NCBI GenBank assembly: GCA_024742835.1
Contig: JANSXS010000022.1
Location: 1 to 47,927 of the forward strand
Direction: 5' to 3'
DNA: 47,927 nt
Source of the DNA: Paracoccaceae bacterium
GTDB taxonomy: Bacteria; Pseudomonadota; Alphaproteobacteria; Rhodobacterales; Rhodobacteraceae
A program made the translations under genes and the position numbers. Positions 35,616 through 44,511 of the stretch are shown here, one piece after another. The stretch's first letter is position 1. Each line of letters starts with the position of its first letter. Under the pieces are notes generated by a model, which saw nothing but the letters and a program-made list of their open reading frames with translations, did not search any database and was not told the origin of the DNA.

Positions 35616-36479
35616 GCTGCGGACCAGCGTTTCGTAGCTTTCCGCGATATCACGCGCCAATGCGCCGACCTCGAAATTGTAATCACCGATCTGGCCAACA
35701 GGGGTAACTTCGGCGGCGGTGCCGGTCAGCCAGCATTGTTCGAAGCCTTCCAGCTCTTCGGGCATGATGTGGCGTTCGTGGACGGGCACCTTGCGATCCT
35801 GCAACATGGCGATCACGGTCTGGCGTGTGATTCCGTTCAGAAAGCAATCGGGCTTGGGCGTATGTACCTCGCCATCCTTGACAAAGAACATGTTCGCGCC
35901 GGTCGCCTCGGCCACGTAGCCGCGATAATCGAACATCAACGCGTCCGAACAGCCCTTTGCTTCGGCTGCATGCTTGCTGAGAGTGCAGATCATGTAAAGC
36001 CCGGCGGCCTTGGCATGGCAAGGGATGGTTTCGGGGCTGGGTCGCTTCCATTTGGAGATATCGAGCTTGGCGCCCTTCATCTTGGCGTCGCCGTAATAGG
36101 CTCCCCATTCCCAGGCGGCGATGGCAAGCCGCACCGGGTTGCGCGACGAGGCCACGCCCATGTCCTCGCCCGCGCCGCGCCATGCGATCGCACGCAGATA
36201 GGCATCGGTATAGCCGTTGGCCTGCATGACCTCGGCTTTGGCAGCCTCGATCTCGTCCACGGTGAAGGGAATTTCGAAATCAAGCTCGCCTGCGGAAAAA
36301 TGCAGCCGTTCCGAATGCTGGCGGCTTTTGAAGATCTTGCCGTTATAGGCGCGTTCGCCCTCGAATACCGACGAGGCATAATGCATTGCGTGGGTCAGGA
36401 TATGCACATTGGCGTCGCGCCAATCTATCATCTGCCCATCCATCCAGATCTTGCCATCGCGATCATCATACCCGGTCAT
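35613..36479 (-). CDS. ilvE: Branched-chain amino acid aminotransferase
   Basis: IlvE moves the amino group between glutamate and the keto acids of leucine, isoleucine and valine. The 288-residue protein is a fold type IV PLP enzyme. The PLP lysine is Lys157 in HAKAAGLYM; EGERAYNGKIF and the C-terminal LTGTAAEVTPV block are family marks. GGAGG precedes the ATG at 36479. It is near leuCDB, which fits leucine synthesis, and divergent from the MarR gene. Confidence 0.92.
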   Translation of the reverse strand: MTGYDDRDGKIWMDGQMIDWRDANVHILTHAMHYASSVFEGERAYNGKIFKSRQHSERLHFSAGELDFEIPFTVDEIEAAKAEVMQANGYTDAYLRAIAWRGAGEDMGVASSRNPVRLAIAAWEWGAYYGDAKMKGAKLDISKWKRPSPETIPCHAKAAGLYMICTLSKHAAEAKGCSDALMFDYRGYVAEATGANMFFVKDGEVHTPKPDCFLNGITRQTVIAMLQDRKVPVHERHIMPEELEGFEQCWLTGTAAEVTPVGQIGDYNFEVGALARDIAESYETLVRS

Positions 36480-36511
36480 AAAGCCGCCTCCTCAAGCCAT
36501 CTTTGCATTTG

Positions 36512-36551
36512 TTGCGTCAAATATGTCCGATGTGGACGTTTAGTTACGCAA
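36512..36551. promoter_or_regulatory. Possible operator in ilvE / MarR divergent region
   Basis: TTGCGT (36512-36517) and ACGCAA (36546-36551) are inverted copies 28 bases apart in the 165-base divergent region. The sequence between them is AT-richer and should hold the promoters. The assignment is weak; it is the only dyad I see there. Confidence 0.25.
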
Positions 36552-36644
36552 AAACTGCGATTCGCTACCAGTTTGGTCTTGGAATGTCAACAAGGCTGAC
36601 TTATTCTGATCAAGAAGCGGGCGATTTGTGAACAGGAGTCCCAG

Positions 36645-37142
36645 ATGGCAGAGGCGCAGAGTGGCGAAAGCCTTCTTTTTCTCACCGATGAACAGCTGCG
36701 ACAGGGCATCGAGGCGATGTTTTTCGCCTATCGAGGCTTCACCGCGGACCCTGACCGTATCCTTGCCTCCATGGCCTATGGGCGCGCCCATCACCGCGCG
36801 TTGCATTTCATCGCGCGCAGTCCGGGAACGACGGTGAACAATTTGCTCAACATCCTTGGCGTCACCAAGCAATCGCTGAACCGCGTGCTGCGCACCCTGA
36901 TCGAGGACGGGCTGGTTCAAAGTCGGCAGGGCACCACGGATCGGCGCGAAAGGCACCTGACGCTGACAGACGAGGGCGCGACGCTGGAACGCAAGCTGTC
37001 GGATGCACAGCGTGCGCGGATGCGCGCCGCCTACCGCGCTGCCGGCCCCGAGGCCGTCACAGGGTTTCGGCAGGTGCTCGAAGCGATGATGGACCCGGAG
37101 ATGCGTCGCAAGTATCATGCGATCAGGGAGAGCGATACATGA
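36645..37142 (+). CDS. petP: MarR-family regulator (PetP-like)
   Basis: A 165-residue winged-helix MarR protein: a dimerisation helix, then TVNNLLNILGVTKQSLNRVLRTLIEDGLVQ (recognition region) and the wing TTDRRERHLTLTDEG. It overlaps the response-regulator gene by four bases (ATGA). This MarR-OmpR pair resembles petP-petR of Rhodobacter capsulatus, where PetR is needed for photosynthetic and respiratory growth. The symbol is by analogy, not proven. It is divergent from ilvE. Confidence 0.75.
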   Translation: MAEAQSGESLLFLTDEQLRQGIEAMFFAYRGFTADPDRILASMAYGRAHHRALHFIARSPGTTVNNLLNILGVTKQSLNRVLRTLIEDGLVQSRQGTTDRRERHLTLTDEGATLERKLSDAQRARMRAAYRAAGPEAVTGFRQVLEAMMDPEMRRKYHAIRESDT

Positions 37143-37840
37143 GCGAACCGGCCCCGCATCTACTGATTGTCGACGACGATGAGCGGATACGTGACCTGTT
37201 GCGAAAATTTCTTGTCAGACAGGGATTTCTTGCATCCGCCGCGCGTGACGCGGCACATGCGCGCCGGGTTTTGTCTGGTCTGGAATTCGATCTGATCGTG
37301 ATGGATGTGATGATGCCGGGCGAAGACGGTGTCAGCCTGACCCGCGCGCTACGTGAGAAGCTGGCGACGCCAATCCTCTTGCTGACCGCAAAGGGCGAAA
37401 CTGAGGACAGGATCAAGGGGCTGGAAGCGGGCGCGGATGATTACCTTTCCAAGCCGTTCGAGCCAAAGGAATTGCTGCTGCGGATCAATGCGATCCTGCG
37501 CCGAATGCCGGACCCCGCGCCTGACGCAGCAGCCCCGAAAATGTTGACCATGGGTGCGGTGCGGTTCGACATCGACCGGGCGGAATTGATGCGCGGCACC
37601 GATCTGGTGCGATTGACCGCCACCGAGGTGCAGTTGATGAGGATTTTTGCCGAGCATCTGCGCCAGCCGGTCAGTCGCGCCAAGCTGGTCGAGGATCTGG
37701 GACGTGACGGAGGCCAGGCGCAGGAGCGCGCCGTTGACGTGCAGATCACACGTTTGCGGCGCAAGATCGAAAGCGATCCCAAGCAACCACGATACTTGCA
37801 GACGGTCCGCGGGGAAGGATACATGCTGGCCCCCGATTGA
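37139..37840 (+). CDS. petR: OmpR-family response regulator (PetR-like)
   Basis: A 233-residue two-domain regulator. The receiver domain has Asp12/13, the phosphoacceptor Asp56 in IVMDVMMPG, Thr83 and Lys105 in LSKPFEP. The C-terminal winged helix ends QITRLRRKIESDPKQPRYLQTVRGEGYML. No histidine kinase gene is next to it; the partner gene is MarR-like instead. It resembles PetR of Rhodobacter capsulatus, described as essential there. Genes it controls cannot be read from this window. Confidence 0.85.
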   Translation: MSEPAPHLLIVDDDERIRDLLRKFLVRQGFLASAARDAAHARRVLSGLEFDLIVMDVMMPGEDGVSLTRALREKLATPILLLTAKGETEDRIKGLEAGADDYLSKPFEPKELLLRINAILRRMPDPAPDAAAPKMLTMGAVRFDIDRAELMRGTDLVRLTATEVQLMRIFAEHLRQPVSRAKLVEDLGRDGGQAQERAVDVQITRLRRKIESDPKQPRYLQTVRGEGYMLAPD

Positions 37841-38139
37841 TTGCGGCAATCCGGAGGAGCGCCTGTGGCGCGCAGATTCGGTGATATAAGGGGCGCTGCC
37901 GCGCAATCCGGGGTATTTTCCCCAAGAAGACGCGCAAAGACCGGCAATGCGTGTTTTCCTTGATAGATCGGGGGCGGCCATGTATCTGAACCGCCATGAC
38001 ACGGATTTTCGACATCGACGACCGCGCGCGCCTGCCCTGGCGGTTTTTCGGTGCGTCCCTGACGGTGCTTGCGCGCCGGTGAGGCGCCGCACGCTGTATC
38101 GTGACATTTCGTTTCCACTGACATGACGGGAGAGGACCG
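37841..38139. other. 299-base gap before leuC
   Basis: No standard gene. It contains a GGGGTATTTTCCCC block near 37910-37925, of a sort common between Rhodobacteraceae genes. A 28-codon frame (37996-38082, MTRIFDIDDRARLPWRFFG...) could be a small protein or leader. It is not leucine-rich, so a classical leu attenuator peptide is unlikely. An overlapping 48-codon frame starts at about 37980. Confidence 0.4.
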
Positions 38140-39540
38140 ATGTCCCCCAAGACGCTTTACGACAAAATCTGGGATGCACACCTTGCGCATGAAGCCGAGG
38201 ACGGCACCAGCCTGCTGTATATTGATCGCCACCTTGTCCATGAGGTGACAAGCCCGCAGGCCTTTGAGGGTTTGCGGATGGCGGGGCGCACCGTGCGCGC
38301 GCCGGACAAGACCATCGCGGTGCCCGATCACAACGTGCCGACCACACCGGACCGGGTGGACGGGATCCAGAACGAGGAAAGCCGTATTCAGGTCGAGGCG
38401 CTGGACAGGAATGCGCGCGAAACCGGGATTCACTATTACCCCGTCTCGGACGTGCGTCAGGGGATCGTGCATATCATCGGGCCAGAACAGGGCTGGACCC
38501 TGCCGGGCATGACGATCGTTTGCGGTGACAGCCATACCGCCACGCACGGGGCATTCGGTGCGCTTGCCCATGGTATCGGCACATCAGAGGTCGAACATGT
38601 GCTGGCCACGCAGACCCTGATTCAGCGCAAGGCCAAGAACATGAAGGTCGAGATCACTGGCCAGCTTGCTCCGGGCGTGACAGCCAAGGACATAACGCTT
38701 TCGGTGATCGGCCATACCGGAACCGCCGGTGGCACCGGCTATGTGATCGAATATTGCGGCGAGGCGATCCGCAGCCTGTCGATGGAAGGTCGCATGACGG
38801 TTTGCAACATGGCCATCGAGGGTGGCGCGCGCGCCGGCCTGATCGCGCCCGACGAAACCACATTCGAGTATGTCAAAGGCCGCCCCCACGCGCCCAAGGG
38901 TGCCCAATGGGAAGCCGCGCTGACCTGGTGGAAGACACTTTATTCCGACGATGACGCGCATTGGGACAAGGTCGTGACTATCAAGGGCGAGGATATCGCC
39001 CCTGTCGTCACATGGGGCACCAGCCCCGAGGACGTGCTGCCGATCACCGCGGATGTGCCCGCGCCCGACAGCTTTCAGGGCGGCAAGACCGAGGCCGCCA
39101 AGCGTGCGCTCGACTATATGGGTCTGACACCCGGGCAGAAACTGTCGGATATCGAGATCGACACAGTTTTCATCGGGTCCTGTACCAATGGCCGAATCGA
39201 GGATCTGCGCGCTGCGGCAGAGATCCTGAAGGGCAAGAAGATCGCGGTGAAACGTGCCATGGTCGTGCCCGGATCGGGCCTTGTGCGGGCGCAAGCCGAA
39301 GAAGAGGGGCTGGCCGATATCTTCAAGGAAGCTGGCTTTGAGTGGCGGCTTGCGGGCTGTTCCATGTGCCTTGCCATGAACCCCGATCAGCTTGCGCCCG
39401 GCGAACGCTGTGCGGCGACGTCGAACCGCAATTTCGAAGGCCGCCAGGGGCGAGGCGGACGCACCCATCTGATGAGCCCCGCCATGGCGGCGGCGGCGGC
39501 CGTGACAGGACGGTTGACGGATGTACGGGAGATTATGTGA
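38140..39540 (+). CDS. leuC: 3-isopropylmalate dehydratase large subunit
   Basis: LeuC with LeuD isomerises 2-isopropylmalate to 3-isopropylmalate in leucine synthesis. The 466-residue aconitase-type protein has the three [4Fe-4S] ligands in GSCTNGR (about Cys347) and [11 protein letters not shown] (about Cys407 and Cys410). Other conserved blocks are [27 protein letters not shown] and the tail [31 protein letters not shown] precedes the ATG. Its stop overlaps the leuD start by one base. Confidence 0.96.
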   Translation: MSPKTLYDKIWDAHLAHEAEDGTSLLYIDRHLVHEVTSPQAFEGLRMAGRTVRAPDKTIAVPDHNVPTTPDRVDGIQNEESRIQVEALDRNARETGIHYYPVSDVRQGIVHIIGPEQGWTLPGMTIVCGDSHTATHGAFGALAHGIGTSEVEHVLATQTLIQRKAKNMKVEITGQLAPGVTAKDITLSVIGHTGTAGGTGYVIEYCGEAIRSLSMEGRMTVCNMAIEGGARAGLIAPDETTFEYVKGRPHAPKGAQWEAALTWWKTLYSDDDAHWDKVVTIKGEDIAPVVTWGTSPEDVLPITADVPAPDSFQGGKTEAAKRALDYMGLTPGQKLSDIEIDTVFIGSCTNGRIEDLRAAAEILKGKKIAVKRAMVVPGSGLVRAQAEEEGLADIFKEAGFEWRLAGCSMCLAMNPDQLAPGERCAATSNRNFEGRQGRGGRTHLMSPAMAAAAAVTGRLTDVREIM

Positions 39541-40145
39541 TGGAAAAATTCAAGAAAATCACCGGGGTCGCGGCACCCTTGCCGCTGATCAATGTCGACA
39601 CGGACATGATCATTCCAAAGCAGTTCCTCAAGACGATCAAGCGGTCTGGTCTGGGTGTGAATCTGTTCGATGAGATGCGGTATGATGACGAGGGCAAAGA
39701 GATCCCGGATTTCGTGCTCAACAAGCCGCAATATCGTGAGGCGGAGATCCTGATCGGTGGCGACAATTTCGGCTGTGGCTCCAGCCGGGAACACGCGCCC
39801 TGGGCGATCAAGGATTTCGGCATCCGCTGTGTCGTCGCCCCCAGCTTTGCCGACATCTTTTACAACAATTGCTTCAAGAACGGGATCCTGCCGATCGCCT
39901 TGCCGCAAAAGCAGGTGGATATTCTGATGAAAGACGCCGAAAAAGGATCGAACGCGCGGATGATTGTCGATCTTGAGGCGCAGACCGTGACCACATCGGA
40001 TGGCGAAACATTCACCTTCGAGGTGGACCCGTTCAAGAAGCATTGCCTGATGGAGGGGCTCGACGATATCGGCCTCACACTGGAAAAGGCGTCTGCCATT
40101 GACGCGTTCGAAGGAAAGCTGGCCATGACCCGTCCCTGGGTCTGA
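39540..40145 (+). CDS. leuD: 3-isopropylmalate dehydratase small subunit
   Basis: The 201-residue swivel domain partner of LeuC. It has [15 protein letters not shown] at the N-terminus and [18 protein letters not shown], the substrate-binding loop. The start ATG shares its first base with the leuC TGA, so translation is coupled. Length matches LeuD type 1. A hairpin follows 21 bases after the stop. Confidence 0.95.
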   Translation: MEKFKKITGVAAPLPLINVDTDMIIPKQFLKTIKRSGLGVNLFDEMRYDDEGKEIPDFVLNKPQYREAEILIGGDNFGCGSSREHAPWAIKDFGIRCVVAPSFADIFYNNCFKNGILPIALPQKQVDILMKDAEKGSNARMIVDLEAQTVTTSDGETFTFEVDPFKKHCLMEGLDDIGLTLEKASAIDAFEGKLAMTRPWV

Positions 40146-40166
40146 GTGGATCCTGGCAGGCTATGA

Positions 40167-40192
40167 GGCGTCGCAGACCGTTCTGCGGCGCC
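40167..40192 (+). terminator. Hairpin after leuD
   Basis: GGCGTCGCAGA (40167-40177) and TCTGCGGCGCC (40182-40192) pair over 11 positions, including one G-T wobble, with a CCGT loop. Few T residues follow. It probably marks the end of leuCD transcripts or limits read-through. Confidence 0.6.
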
Positions 40193-40361
40193 TTCGCAGA
40201 CTGCGCAGAGCAAACAACACACTTTAAAGTTTAATCGTTTCTTGTGGTCAATTTCCGCGTCACCACAAGCTATGGTGGATACATCTAGCCGCGCCACATT
40301 TCGGTATAAAAAATGATGCAATACCGCACCACCAAGACCATGAATTTGCCGGAAATTCCAA

Positions 40362-40376
40362 GTGTAATCATTACAC
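40362..40376. promoter_or_regulatory. Perfect palindrome, probable operator
   Basis: GTGTAAT-C-ATTACAC has 7-bp arms around one base. It lies 133 bases before the chosen start of the membrane protein gene. The form is that of a dimeric repressor site; which regulator uses it is unknown. Confidence 0.5.
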
Positions 40377-40508
40377 GTCTTGAGCCGTATGACGAAACAA
40401 GGCAAAAATTGGGCAAGATTGAGGCAAACCGTCTTATGTGACGCACCCAAACTGGAAATAATGACGCGGCATTGTACCGGGTCGATCCATTTGGAAGGGA
40501 AACGAACA

Positions 40509-41348
40509 GTGGTTTCTCAGATTATCAGCGCGCTGACGCGTGCGATACTTGTGGCTTTGCTGGTGGCAACACCGGCGCTTGTGCTCCCATCAATTGCGGT
40601 GGACACGGCACAAATGGTCGTGGTTATCGCGATCCTGTTCTCTCTCCTGACCTTCATCGAATATTTCGGCCGCTATCCCAGCATCGTGGAATTCCGCTTT
40701 GCCCCCCCCTTCAACCGGCTGAAATTTCTGGCCTTATTGGCCGTTATTCTTTCGCTGTCGTTTATTTGCCGTGGGCTGACCGATCCTACGCCGCTGACGG
40801 TCATCATCACTCATGTCGGCAACCGGGTGGCGGATCTTCTGGATTTTCCCTTTTCCCCGGTACGGTTGATCGTGCTTATGCTGCCGGCGGACACCTCGGT
40901 GGGCGAGGTTGCGCTCGTCCGGGTCGCGGGTGCAGTTTCTTACTGTGTATCGCTTTTGATGGTTTTTGCGTTTGTCGTCATGGTGCGCCTGTTGGGCTGG
41001 CCCATGCGAAACGGCGCGTTCAATGTCTGGGTAAATCTGCCGCTTTTCGATCCGACGCGGGGCGGTGATATCGTTGAACGGCTCAAAAGGGATGCAGCCC
41101 TTAACATTGTATTAGGAATTTTGCTGCCATTCTTGATCCCGGCGGTCGTGAAGGCCGCATCGTTCGTGATCGATCCGGTCGCGTTCGACAGCCACCAAAC
41201 GTTGATCTGGACAATGACGGTATGGGCGCTTTTGCCAGCAAGCATATTGATGCGCGGGATTGCCTTGATGCGCGTCAGCGAATTGATAGAGGAAAAGCGC
41301 CGCCGTGTTTATGCCAAGGCAGAAGCAGAGGCGATGCAAAGGACCTGA
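40509..41348 (+). CDS. Multi-pass membrane protein of unknown function
   Basis: A 279-residue protein with about six hydrophobic segments, for example ILVALLVATPALVLPSIAVD, LLAVILSLSFICRGL and SYCVSLLMVFAFVVMV, and a basic, alanine-rich C-terminal tail ([19 protein letters not shown]). I prefer the GTG at 40509, which has AGGGA 8 bases upstream; the frame is open to 40380 but that part looks non-coding. It overlaps the next frame and is probably co-transcribed with it and leuB. I do not recognise the family. Confidence 0.65.
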   Translation: MVSQIISALTRAILVALLVATPALVLPSIAVDTAQMVVVIAILFSLLTFIEYFGRYPSIVEFRFAPPFNRLKFLALLAVILSLSFICRGLTDPTPLTVIITHVGNRVADLLDFPFSPVRLIVLMLPADTSVGEVALVRVAGAVSYCVSLLMVFAFVVMVRLLGWPMRNGAFNVWVNLPLFDPTRGGDIVERLKRDAALNIVLGILLPFLIPAVVKAASFVIDPVAFDSHQTLIWTMTVWALLPASILMRGIALMRVSELIEEKRRRVYAKAEAEAMQRT

Positions 41349-42424
41349 TCGTTTTTGTCCTTGTCCTGACGCAGTTGTGGCTTGCGTCGCCCTTGCTGGC
41401 GCAGGAAAAGATAAGGGTCGCCAGTTTTCACACCGAACTTGAACGCAAGGGTCCCGGTCTTTTGCTTCGGGATATCCTGCGCGGTGACCCGCAGGTGGAC
41501 GCGGTGGCAGGCATCATCGCCACAATTGCGCCCGATATCATCGTGCTTCAGGGGGTCGATTACGACATGGAGCTACGCGCCTTGCGCGTGTTGCGCGACC
41601 GCATCGACGCATCTGGGCACGATCTGCCCCATGTTTTCGCGCTGCCGCCGAATACAGGCGTGGCGACCGGATATGACATGGACGGCGACGGACGACGGGG
41701 CGGGCCGCGCGACGCGCAAGGCTACGGTGCCTTTGCGGGTCAGGGGGGAATGGCGATCTTGTCGCGCTATCGCGTGGATCATACCGGGCTGCGCGATTTC
41801 AGTCATCTCCTGTGGGCGGAACTGCCCTGGGCCCACCTGCCGAGAACAGAGGCGGGTGCCTTTCCATCACCTGATGCGCAGGCGCAACAGCGCCTTTCGA
41901 CGACAGGGCATTGGATGGTGCCGGTGCGGGTCGGTGACCGGCGCCTGAATGTGCTGAGCTTTCATGCCAGCCCGCCGGCGTTTGATGGTCCCGAAAACCG
42001 CAATGGTTTGCGCAACCACGATGAACTGTTGTTCTGGTCCAAGCTGCTTGACGGTGCTGTCGCACCGCCCCCAAAGGCGCCTTTCGTGCTTGCCGGGGTT
42101 GCGAACCTCGATCCAGTGGATGGCGACGGCGAGAAACCCGCGATCCACCGCCTGCTGTCAGATCCACGGCTCCTTGATCCACAGCCAATGCGGCCACACG
42201 CAGCCCCCCAGGCCGCGGGGCATGAAGGGGATCCGCGCCTTGATACCGCGATCTGGCCAGCCCCCGGGCCGGGGGCCTTGCGTGCCAGCTACATCCTGCC
42301 GTCTGCCGACCTGCGTGTCACCGCCAGTGGCATCCACTGGCCGCCAGACGGCACGGATGCTGCGCAGATGGCTGAAACGGCAAGCCGCCACAGGTTGATC
42401 TGGGTCGATCTTGTGCTGGAGTGA
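41222..42424 (+). CDS. Exported endonuclease/exonuclease/phosphatase-fold protein
   Basis: The C-terminal ~360 residues have the EEP fold: [12 protein letters not shown] at the start, [14 protein letters not shown], then LSFHASPP and [11 protein letters not shown] in the positions of the usual H and N-x-D motifs. The catalytic set is only partly conserved; the final S-D-H motif reads SGIHWP. A signal-like segment, [21 protein letters not shown], precedes the domain. The start is unclear: ATG 41222 gives a 41-residue tail before the signal, and no ATG, GTG or TTG lies between it and the signal core. A CTG at 41345 overlapping the previous stop is an alternative. Phosphatase or nuclease activity is uncertain. 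Confidence 0.7.
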   Translation: MGAFASKHIDARDCLDARQRIDRGKAPPCLCQGRSRGDAKDLIVFVLVLTQLWLASPLLAQEKIRVASFHTELERKGPGLLLRDILRGDPQVDAVAGIIATIAPDIIVLQGVDYDMELRALRVLRDRIDASGHDLPHVFALPPNTGVATGYDMDGDGRRGGPRDAQGYGAFAGQGGMAILSRYRVDHTGLRDFSHLLWAELPWAHLPRTEAGAFPSPDAQAQQRLSTTGHWMVPVRVGDRRLNVLSFHASPPAFDGPENRNGLRNHDELLFWSKLLDGAVAPPPKAPFVLAGVANLDPVDGDGEKPAIHRLLSDPRLLDPQPMRPHAAPQAAGHEGDPRLDTAIWPAPGPGALRASYILPSADLRVTASGIHWPPDGTDAAQMAETASRHRLIWVDLVLE

Positions 42425-42512
42425 GGCCGGTGGCACATCACGCGCTTTCTTGACGCTACTGGCGGTTCGGGCTAGGCGGTCCCGACTATATCTCCATCTG
42501 GAAGGACCCCCG

Positions 42513-43619
42513 ATGAGCAACCCCTCGCTTCTTATTCTGCCCGGTGATGGCATTGGCCCCGAGGTCATGGTCGAAGTCCGCAAGGTCATCGACTGGTACG
42601 GTGCCAAGCGCGGACTGGCCTTTGATGTCAGCGAGGATCTGGTGGGCGGCGCGGCCTATGACGCGCATGGCACTCCCTTGACCGATGAGACGATGGAAAA
42701 GGCACAGTCTGTCGATGCCGTTCTGCTTGGCGCGGTGGGCGGACCGAAATACGACGTGCTCGATTTCTCGGTCAAGCCAGAGCGCGGCCTGCTGCGTCTG
42801 CGCAAGGAGATGGATCTGTACGCCAACCTGCGTCCGGCGCAGTGCTTTGACGCGCTGGCCGATTTTTCGAGCCTGAAAAAGGACGTGGTCGCCGGTCTCG
42901 ACATCATGATCATCCGCGAACTGACCTCGGGCATATATTTCGGCGAACCGCGCGGCATCATTCAGGAAGGCAATGAACGCGTGGGTATCAACACTCAGCG
43001 TTACACCGAGTCCGAGATCGACCGCGTCGCGCGCTCCGCGTTCGAGCTTGCGCGCAAGCGCGGCAACAAGGTCTGTTCGATGGAAAAGGCCAATGTCATG
43101 GAATCCGGCGTGCTCTGGCGCGAGGTCGTGCAAAAGGTCCATGACGAGGATTACCCGGATGTGGAACTCAGCCACATGTACGCCGATGCGGGCGCCATGC
43201 AGCTTTGCCGCTGGCCCAAGCAGTTCGACGTCATCGTGACAGACAACCTGTTCGGAGACCTGTTGTCGGACGCCGCTGCGATGCTGACAGGCTCGCTTGG
43301 CATGCTGCCCTCTGCGAGCCTTGGCGCACCGATGGCCAACGGCCGCCCCAAGGCGCTTTACGAGCCGGTACACGGCTCCGCCCCCGATATCGCGGGTCAG
43401 GGCAAGGCGAACCCGATCGCCTGTATCCTAAGCTTTGCCATGGCGCTGCGCTATAGCTTTGATCACGGCGACGAGGCCACGCGCCTGGAGCAGGCGGTGG
43501 AAAAGGTGCTGGCAGACGGGCTGCGCACCGCTGATCTTCTGGGCGAAGAGGGGGTGCAGCCGGTCACCACAGCCGAGATGGGCGATGCAATAGTCGCGGC
43601 GCTGGATACGTCCGCCTGA
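42513..43619 (+). CDS. leuB: 3-isopropylmalate dehydrogenase
   Basis: LeuB oxidises and decarboxylates 3-isopropylmalate with NAD. The 368-residue protein has [10 protein letters not shown] at the start, the substrate motif with [20 protein letters not shown], the [14 protein letters not shown] metal site and the NAD region [27 protein letters not shown] lies 6 bases before the ATG at 42513. It completes the leu set but is separated from leuCD by two unrelated genes. Confidence 0.96.
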   Translation: MSNPSLLILPGDGIGPEVMVEVRKVIDWYGAKRGLAFDVSEDLVGGAAYDAHGTPLTDETMEKAQSVDAVLLGAVGGPKYDVLDFSVKPERGLLRLRKEMDLYANLRPAQCFDALADFSSLKKDVVAGLDIMIIRELTSGIYFGEPRGIIQEGNERVGINTQRYTESEIDRVARSAFELARKRGNKVCSMEKANVMESGVLWREVVQKVHDEDYPDVELSHMYADAGAMQLCRWPKQFDVIVTDNLFGDLLSDAAAMLTGSLGMLPSASLGAPMANGRPKALYEPVHGSAPDIAGQGKANPIACILSFAMALRYSFDHGDEATRLEQAVEKVLADGLRTADLLGEEGVQPVTTAEMGDAIVAALDTSA

Positions 43620-43655
43620 TCCGTCCGCCGCGGATTATTCCCCTCTTGCAAAACG

Positions 43656-43680
43656 CGCAGGCGAAGTATATCCGCCTGCG
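43656..43680. terminator. Hairpin between leuB and tRNA-Pro
   Basis: CGCAGGCG (43656-43663) and CGCCTGCG (43673-43680) form an 8-bp stem with a 9-base loop, 36 bases after leuB. No clear T-run. It may end leuB transcription just before the tRNA gene. Confidence 0.45.
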
Positions 43681-43686
43681 AACGGT

Positions 43687-43763
43687 CGGAGTGTAGCTCA
43701 GCCTGGTAGAGCACTGTCTTCGGGAGGCAGGGGCCGGAGGTTCGAATCCTCTCACTCCGACCA
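43687..43763 (+). tRNA. tRNA-Pro (anticodon CGG)
   Basis: A full cloverleaf: acceptor CGGAGTG/CACTCCG, discriminator A and encoded CCA. The D-arm is AGCTCAGCCTGGTAGAGC, and the anticodon arm CTGTC-TTCGGGA-GGCAG presents CGG. The T-arm is GGAGGTTCGAATCCTC. The accessory island begins directly downstream, so its 3' end is a likely integration target. Confidence 0.95.
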
Positions 43764-43876
43764 ATTTTTCAAAGACTTACAAGTCCTCTGGGAATGTGCT
43801 TACTGCTACGGTAAGCACGTAGTAAGCACGGCAGAGGTAAATCCGGGTCGTTTTGCGTCGAATCTGCCCCTATAGG
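43764..43876. other. Probable island boundary with short repeats
   Basis: Just past the tRNA CCA lies an AT-richer stretch with GTGCTTAC (43796-43803), GTAAGCAC (43811-43818) and GTAAGCAC again (43822-43829): one inverted and two direct copies, the direct ones 11 bases apart, about one DNA turn. This is the layout of integrase arm or excisionase sites beside a tRNA att core. No integrase gene is in the window. Confidence 0.5.
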
Positions 43877-44362
43877 CTACCGGTTCAGCATCATCGGCAA
43901 GATCGCCGTCATTGCTGCACGGAACTCACCCTGTCGCCCATTGCCCGGAAACGGCACGACTTCAATCTGACACGGTGTTCCCGACGCTGCAATCGCAGCT
44001 TTGACTGGTGCCGCGATACCTTTCATGAAGGCCACAACAAGCGGCGCGTCGTAGTCCCTTAGTCGCTTTGCCAGCGAGGCGATGCTAGCGGCATGGATCG
44101 CCTGTCGCTCTGACCGGGAGAGCCAGTTCACAGGTTCCAGCACCAGATCGTCCAGATAGAAGCCCGCTTGTTTGAATGCTTCTACAAAGGTTGGGGTGTC
44201 TCCGATGTGTGGCGCGAGGGCTTGGCGAAACTGCCCGTGAACCTGACCGGTCTGCTTGTAGAAGAACGCGCCCCCGGCGGGCGCGCTTTCTCCGACGAAA
44301 AGCGCCTTGATCTGCGCGGGCCGATAACTTGCCCTCAATGGCTCGACGTCTTCATAGGTCAT
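43877..44362 (-). CDS. Small protein with UDG-like N-terminal motif
   Basis: A 161-residue protein. KALFVGESAPAGGAFFYKQTG (starting near residue 19) resembles the GE-x-P loop at the start of uracil-DNA-glycosylase-superfamily proteins. Later parts, LDDLVLEPVNWLS and PLVVAFMKGIAAPVKAAI, are compatible with that alpha/beta fold, but no certain catalytic residue can be named. It could instead be an uncharacterised family. It is third in a minus-strand series after the R-M remnant and HNH gene, separated from the HNH gene by a long hairpin. Function not known. Confidence 0.6.
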   Translation of the reverse strand: MTYEDVEPLRASYRPAQIKALFVGESAPAGGAFFYKQTGQVHGQFRQALAPHIGDTPTFVEAFKQAGFYLDDLVLEPVNWLSRSERQAIHAASIASLAKRLRDYDAPLVVAFMKGIAAPVKAAIAASGTPCQIEVVPFPGNGRQGEFRAAMTAILPMMLNR

Positions 44363-44415
44363 CCGCCGCCGTTTCGCCCCCTAAGATAGATAGAGATAGG
44401 TATGCCTATAAGAGA

Positions 44416-44485
44416 GCTTGTTTTCCTCGGAGCCGCCTTCGCGCCCCTCACATGCGCGGCGGAGGCGGTTTCGAGGGAAACAAGC
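44416..44485. other. Long imperfect hairpin between two island genes
   Basis: Two 27-base arms (44416-44442 and 44459-44485) starting GCTTGTTT and ending AAACAAGC match at 23 positions, with a 16-base loop. It lies between the HNH gene and the UDG-like gene. There is no T-run on either strand. It may be a structured 3' end, a small RNA or a remnant of a mobile repeat. Confidence 0.6.
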
Positions 44486-44511
44486 GGGTTTTCCTTGGTG
44501 AGCAAGAGTGA

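Larger units (their letters stand above)
40146..40508. other. 363-base gap between leuD and membrane protein gene
   Basis: Apart from the leuD hairpin, it is AT-richer than its surroundings and carries TTTAAAGTTTAA-like sequence near 40225 and the perfect 15-base palindrome GTGTAATCATTACAC at 40362-40376. No coding region with homology is visible; the reading frame from 40380 is open but has no good ribosome site before 40509. It probably holds the promoter and operator for the next gene. Confidence 0.5.

Noticed and set aside
37841..38139. Leucine attenuator before leuC
   Set aside because: The short frame there has no run of leucine codons, and no clear competing terminator/antiterminator pair is visible.
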